From the NCBI GenBank assembly GCA_054601695.1, contig BAAHQB010000025.1, forward strand, positions 620,001 through 684,000: a stretch of DNA of 64,000 nucleotides, in the 5' to 3' direction. The position numbers and the translations under genes are program-made. Positions 1 through 64,000 of the stretch are shown here, one piece after another. Origin of the DNA: Amorphochlora amoebiformis. Lineage: Eukaryota; Cercozoa; Chlorarachniophyceae. Each line of letters begins with the position of its first letter. The first letter of the stretch is position 1. A model generated the notes under the pieces. It saw only the letters and a program-made list of their open reading frames with translations, did no database searches and was not told where the DNA came from.

Positions 1-1078
<1,078 letters not shown>

Positions 1079-1114
1079 ATGTTTTTTACTTTTATTTTTT
1101 CGTGTTCTGTTCAG

Positions 1115-1155
1115 GTGCGATATTTAGCAAGGGATTCGAACTAAGATGGCGATAG
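1115..1155 (+). CDS. Possible terminal exon of an upstream plus-strand gene
   Basis: A long pyrimidine tract (TTTTTTAC to CTGTTCAG, about 1081-1114) ends in a strong acceptor. It is followed by an open stretch reading [12 protein letters not shown] and then TAG at 1153-1155, if entered after one carried-over base. The rest of such a gene would lie left of the window beyond the GA tract. There is no family match, so this rests only on splice-site quality and on the convergent layout with gene A. It could equally be unrelated intergenic DNA. Confidence 0.3.
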
Positions 1156-1176
1156 AAACTCTATATGTAAAGCTAT

Positions 1177-1177
1177 G

Positions 1178-1211
<34 letters not shown>

Positions 1212-1244
1212 GTGTATGTTGTACTTATGTATATGTATGTATGC

Positions 1245-1276
<32 letters not shown>

Positions 1277-1344
1277 TTTATATATATATATATATATATG
1301 TACATATATATATGTATATATATGTATATATATATATATATATG

Positions 1345-1390
<46 letters not shown>

Positions 1391-1437
1391 AATATACATG
1401 TACGTTTGTATATTTGAATCCATATATGGGCACTTAA

Positions 1438-1505
<68 letters not shown>

Positions 1506-1527
1506 TTGTTTATGTACGTGTATTTGT

Positions 1528-1573
<46 letters not shown>

Positions 1574-1668
1574 TATAATATGACACACATAAACATTACT
1601 AATGTATATATATATATACATATATATACATATGTATAAATATATATATATATATATATATATAATAA

Positions 1669-1703
<35 letters not shown>

Positions 1704-1967
1704 AATAAATTTATCACATGTACATATACACTATCAATATATTATTTATATTTATATGCATATATATATATATATACATGTATTATAAAAAATGTACCTA
1801 TGTACATAATATATATATATATATATATATACGTATTTATATATATATATATATATATAGTTATGTTTAAATGGGTATTTATAATGTGAAATACAAGTGT
1901 AATATGTATGTATACATGTATTTATATATATATATATATATATGTGTGTATATATTTATATATATAT

Positions 1968-2037
<70 letters not shown>

Positions 2038-2039
2038 TA

Positions 2040-2104
<65 letters not shown>

Positions 2105-2113
2105 AATATATAC

Positions 2114-2144
<31 letters not shown>

Positions 2145-2160
2145 ATATATATACTGTATA
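1177..2160. repeat. (TA)n tract, intergenic
   Basis: TA dinucleotide repeat interrupted by ATGTATGT-type variants. I see no exon-like island in it. Confidence 0.85.
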
Positions 2161-2843
2161 TATACTAAATATACACTACATTACAGCAAACCAACACTTG
2201 GTATAGACATCATGGACGATATACTATACAGATATACTATATCTGTATTAGATATGCTAGATATTATACTAAGATATCTCATGGCCACAGCTACACCCTA
2301 GAGCTGTCACACAGTTGTACTCCAGGTACACGTGTCTACACGTGTCTACAACCGCTAGTGACTAGAGTGACAAGAACTAGAAGAAGTAATGTCATGAGAA
2401 GTCTAGATTTAAAAGCATTATAAATTTGAATAATTTGCTAGATTTGAGTGATGACTAGAATATCTAGAATATTTTGAAGATTGAATGTTCATAGTTATCT
2501 AGTTATAGATATGATAATCAACAATAGTCCAGTGTGACTGGACTATATATATATATATCTAGATATCTAGATATATATTCAATTTTCGAATCGTTATTCT
2601 AATTATTCACCAGTTTATCTACAGCTAGTGGATTATATTCTAGCTAGACTAGTACTAGTAGTATATACTTTTCATCTTGTACTTGTAGTAAGCTAGTGTA
2701 AAATGCTCGCAGTAGATGACTATTGCTGTAACTGCGGGAATTAAGGTTTATAAATTTCAAAAATAAAATTGAAATATTTTCTAGATTTTTTCATTTCTAA
2801 CTAGTCCAACTAGCTTAAGCTTCGGATGTCATGAAGGTCGTAA
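2161..2843. other. CTAG-rich convergent intergenic DNA
   Basis: AT-rich, non-tandem sequence with conspicuously frequent CTAG, often inside TCTAGA, ACTAGT or GCTAG. It lies just past the stop codon of gene A (2844). The same texture fills 25109-26067, the only other convergent spacer. No open frame or splice signal is convincing. It presumably holds the 3' UTR and termination region of gene A. Confidence 0.6.
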
Positions 2844-21519
<18,676 letters not shown>

Positions 21520-21976
21520 TGAAAGTCTCTAGGGGGCTTTGAACGGCTACGTGGCCTGCCAAAGAGAAGGTTTCAAGCATCATCACGAAGAATCAGAGAA
21601 TTTATCCGGGATAAAAGAGTATATTAGACTAGCCCTTGCCTAGGAATAATAGCGGAATAGATATTACCGTGTTTTTCCTCTTCTCCACGCATGAGAACGA
21701 GAGAAAAGGTGACCCGAAGGGGTTGTTGGCCCGCGTAATCGCCCCGGAATCCAAAAAAATACTTAAAACTTCGGCAAAACTTCGGCAAAAGATCGCCTAA
21801 ATCCGTCGCGAGTAACCTCTATTACGAAGTTTGCAGCGAAAGTCCGAGGGGGGGGTGTGCCAGTGGCATCGTACGTCGACCAGCAGCGTTCCCGCGCCGT
21901 TTTTTTCCCCCCTTTGTCCCAACCAGGGCCCCAACCATTTCATATTTGTTTGGGCCCCTTCGACGATACGTTGAAA
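21520..21976. promoter_or_regulatory. Divergent promoter region of genes A and B
   Basis: The 457 bases between the proposed start codons of the phosphatase (minus) and the kinase (plus) are free of microsatellites and GC-richer than the surroundings. Two tandem copies of ACTTCGGCAAA lie at about 21768-21790, and a G9 run near 21848. No TATA box is evident. A shared bidirectional promoter is an inference from layout. Confidence 0.55.
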
Positions 21977-25108
<3,132 letters not shown>

Positions 25109-26067
25109 ATAAGGTAATTTCACGATGGCTTCAAGCGTGGCCATCATATCACGTCTAGCACGTGTGCCGGCAGTATAGGGACTGCGTTCGTGCCAGTTTC
25201 TAGGGTTTGTAAAAAGTTCGTTTGTAAGTTGTTCTATTGTACAGTAAGTATACTAGGTATACTCGAGCCAATTCAAACATTAAACAGCACTCATTCATTT
25301 AATTACTACTACCTAGACTACTAGATGACCAAGAGCTAGGTCTAGAAGTAGTAGAAGAGAGTCCAGATACTCTCCAGACGTACATGTTATATACTAGTAC
25401 TCGGAGATTCTAGAGATTTAGTATAGTAGATCTGGAGAGATTAGTACTAGTATATACTACTAGACTAGTATATAGTACTATAGTATATCTTGTATCTGGC
25501 TTGTATTTTCTAGATTTTGGAGCTATTAGACAAGACTTGTGGAATCCTAGGAATCTAGACTCTTATGCTAGTATAGACTAGATAGAGCGTATATCTAGTA
25601 TATCTTCTAGAGAAGTACAGTCTACTCTAGCTAGACTAGTAGAGACTAGACTACGAGCAGGACTGTAATGACATTTTCAGTTTTTGGTCAAGTCTAGAAG
25701 TGACAGGATCTAGAGGATCAGGTATATATTGAGTCCAGGTTCAAGAGCTAGAAGAAAGCCGTTAAAGAGACAAATTTATCTATATCTATAGTATATATCA
25801 CTGGGTATTACTGATCGTCATGCATCTATCCTAGGTACGTCTGACGTATATATATACGTATATGTCAGTATTAGTCCTGACTAGAATCTAGAGAATAGAA
25901 TAATGAAAAAAAAATAAATTAGAAATGTACGCCCCCCTAGACCGTAGTAGATATGAATTATCTATTATGACTCTGATACTCGAAACTCACAGTACAGTAC
26001 GCGCTGTACGCGCGGTTCAATTGCTATCATACGGTAGCTTCTGGAATCATAGTAAGTTAGTTAAGCG
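25109..26067. other. CTAG-rich convergent intergenic DNA
   Basis: Lies between the stop codons of gene B (25108, plus) and gene C (26068, minus). CTAG and its extensions (ACTAGT, TCTAGA, CTAGACTAG) are very frequent, especially at 25250-25770. There is no tandem period and no convincing open frame. It must contain both 3' UTRs. An inverted TACGTATATATATACGTA-like patch sits near 25846-25864. Confidence 0.6.
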
Positions 26068-60235
<34,168 letters not shown>

Positions 60236-60352
60236 TCTTGGCTCCCGAGCAATTTCGTGGGTGCCGTAAAAAAGATTTATTACTTCGGGTATGACACGTG
60301 TCAATCTATATATTTCATACGCACGTGTCACTTTCGTGGGCGAACACGTGTC
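60236..60352. promoter_or_regulatory. Divergent promoter of genes C and D with three CACGTG sites
   Basis: Only 117 bases separate the start codons of the phosphorylase (minus) and gene D (plus). The region holds a perfect 12-base palindrome TGACACGTGTCA at 60292-60303 and two more CACGTGTCA motifs at 60322-60330 and 60345-60353, the last touching the gene D ATG. CACGTG is the classical E-box/G-box core bound by bHLH and bZIP proteins. That both genes share these sites is inferred from position. Confidence 0.65.
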
Positions 60353-63633
<3,281 letters not shown>

Positions 63634-64000
63634 GTTAGGGTTAGGGTTAGAATTAGGGTTAGGGTTAGGGTTAGGGTTAGGGTTAGGGTTAGTGTTAGTG
63701 TTGGGGTTAGGGTTAGGGTTAGGGCTAAGAGTTAGTGTTAGTGTTAGTATTAGGGTTAGGGTTAGGGTTAGGGTTAGTGTTAGTGTTAGTGTTAGGGTTA
63801 GGGTTAGGGTTAGTGTTAGTGTTAGGGTTAGGGTTAGGGTTAGGGTTAGGGTTAGGGTTAGTGTTAGTGTTGGGGTTAGGGTTAGGGTTAGGGTTAGGGT
63901 TCGAGTTAGTGTTAGTGTTAGGGTTAGGGTTAGGGTTAGGGTTAGTGTTAGTGTTCGTGTTAGTGTTAGGGTTAGGCTTGGGGTTAGGGTTAGGGTTAGG
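63634..64000. repeat. TTAGGG/TTAGTG array abutting the donor of exon 63544-63633
   Basis: The intron begins GTTAGGGTTAGGG and continues to the window edge. TTAGGG units alternate with short blocks of TTAGTG in a repeating pattern, so the array has a higher-order period. Confidence 0.92.

Noticed and set aside
1125-1145. tRNA-like T-loop (minus-strand GTTCGAATCCC)
   Set aside because: No matching stem, anticodon arm or acceptor stem could be paired around it.
1124-1717. Long Tyr/Ile open frames on both strands, here and throughout the window
   Set aside because: They are translations of (TA)n, which reads as Tyr-Ile in every frame without stops. There is no domain, codon bias or splice context.

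Overview
This is a window of nuclear DNA from an intron-rich eukaryote. Introns are GT-AG, and telomere-type TTAGGG runs occur inside genes. One gene makes a mitochondrial-type polynucleotide phosphorylase with its own presequence. I could not place the species; it is probably a protist. About 85-90% of the window is simple sequence: (TA)n, (GA/TC)n, CA-rich and ACAT-rich tracts, and degenerate TTAGGG. The long Tyr/Ile, Ser/Leu and Arg/Glu open frames are translations of that simple sequence, not genes.

Reading the short non-repetitive islands as exons (splice sites, phase continuity, family motifs) reveals three essentially complete genes and one partial gene. (A) 21519 to 2844, minus strand: a PPP-family Ser/Thr protein phosphatase, 24 exons, 526 codons spread over 18.7 kb. 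(B) 21977 to 25108, plus strand: an alpha-type protein kinase, about 17 exons with mostly short introns. (C) 60235 to 26068, minus strand: polynucleotide phosphorylase, 36 located exons spread over 34 kb, with at least one small exon not found. (D) 60353 to beyond the right edge, plus strand: a protein with an N-terminal signal or anchor segment and a possible CDKN3-like phosphatase segment, partial. A possible last exon of a fifth gene lies at 1115-1155.

A and B are divergent from a 457-bp region (21520-21976). C and D are divergent from a 117-bp region (60236-60352) carrying three CACGTGTCA motifs. B and C converge on 25109-26067, and the left-edge gene (if real) and A converge on 1156-2843. 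Both convergent spacers contain unusually CTAG-rich DNA. The two divergent promoters sit in islands free of simple repeats (about 21.2-24.1 kb and 59.7-60.6 kb); the repeats fill downstream introns.

The most interesting feature is how the introns grew. Many carry several copies of the end of the neighbouring exon. Copies of an exon's 3' end plus its donor lie downstream of that exon. Copies of an acceptor plus the exon's 5' end lie upstream. They are separated by (TA)n or tandemly joined. Simple repeats, including TTAGGG arrays, often begin within a few bases of the 5' splice site. The window looks like a record of introns expanding from their splice sites while reading frames stay intact.
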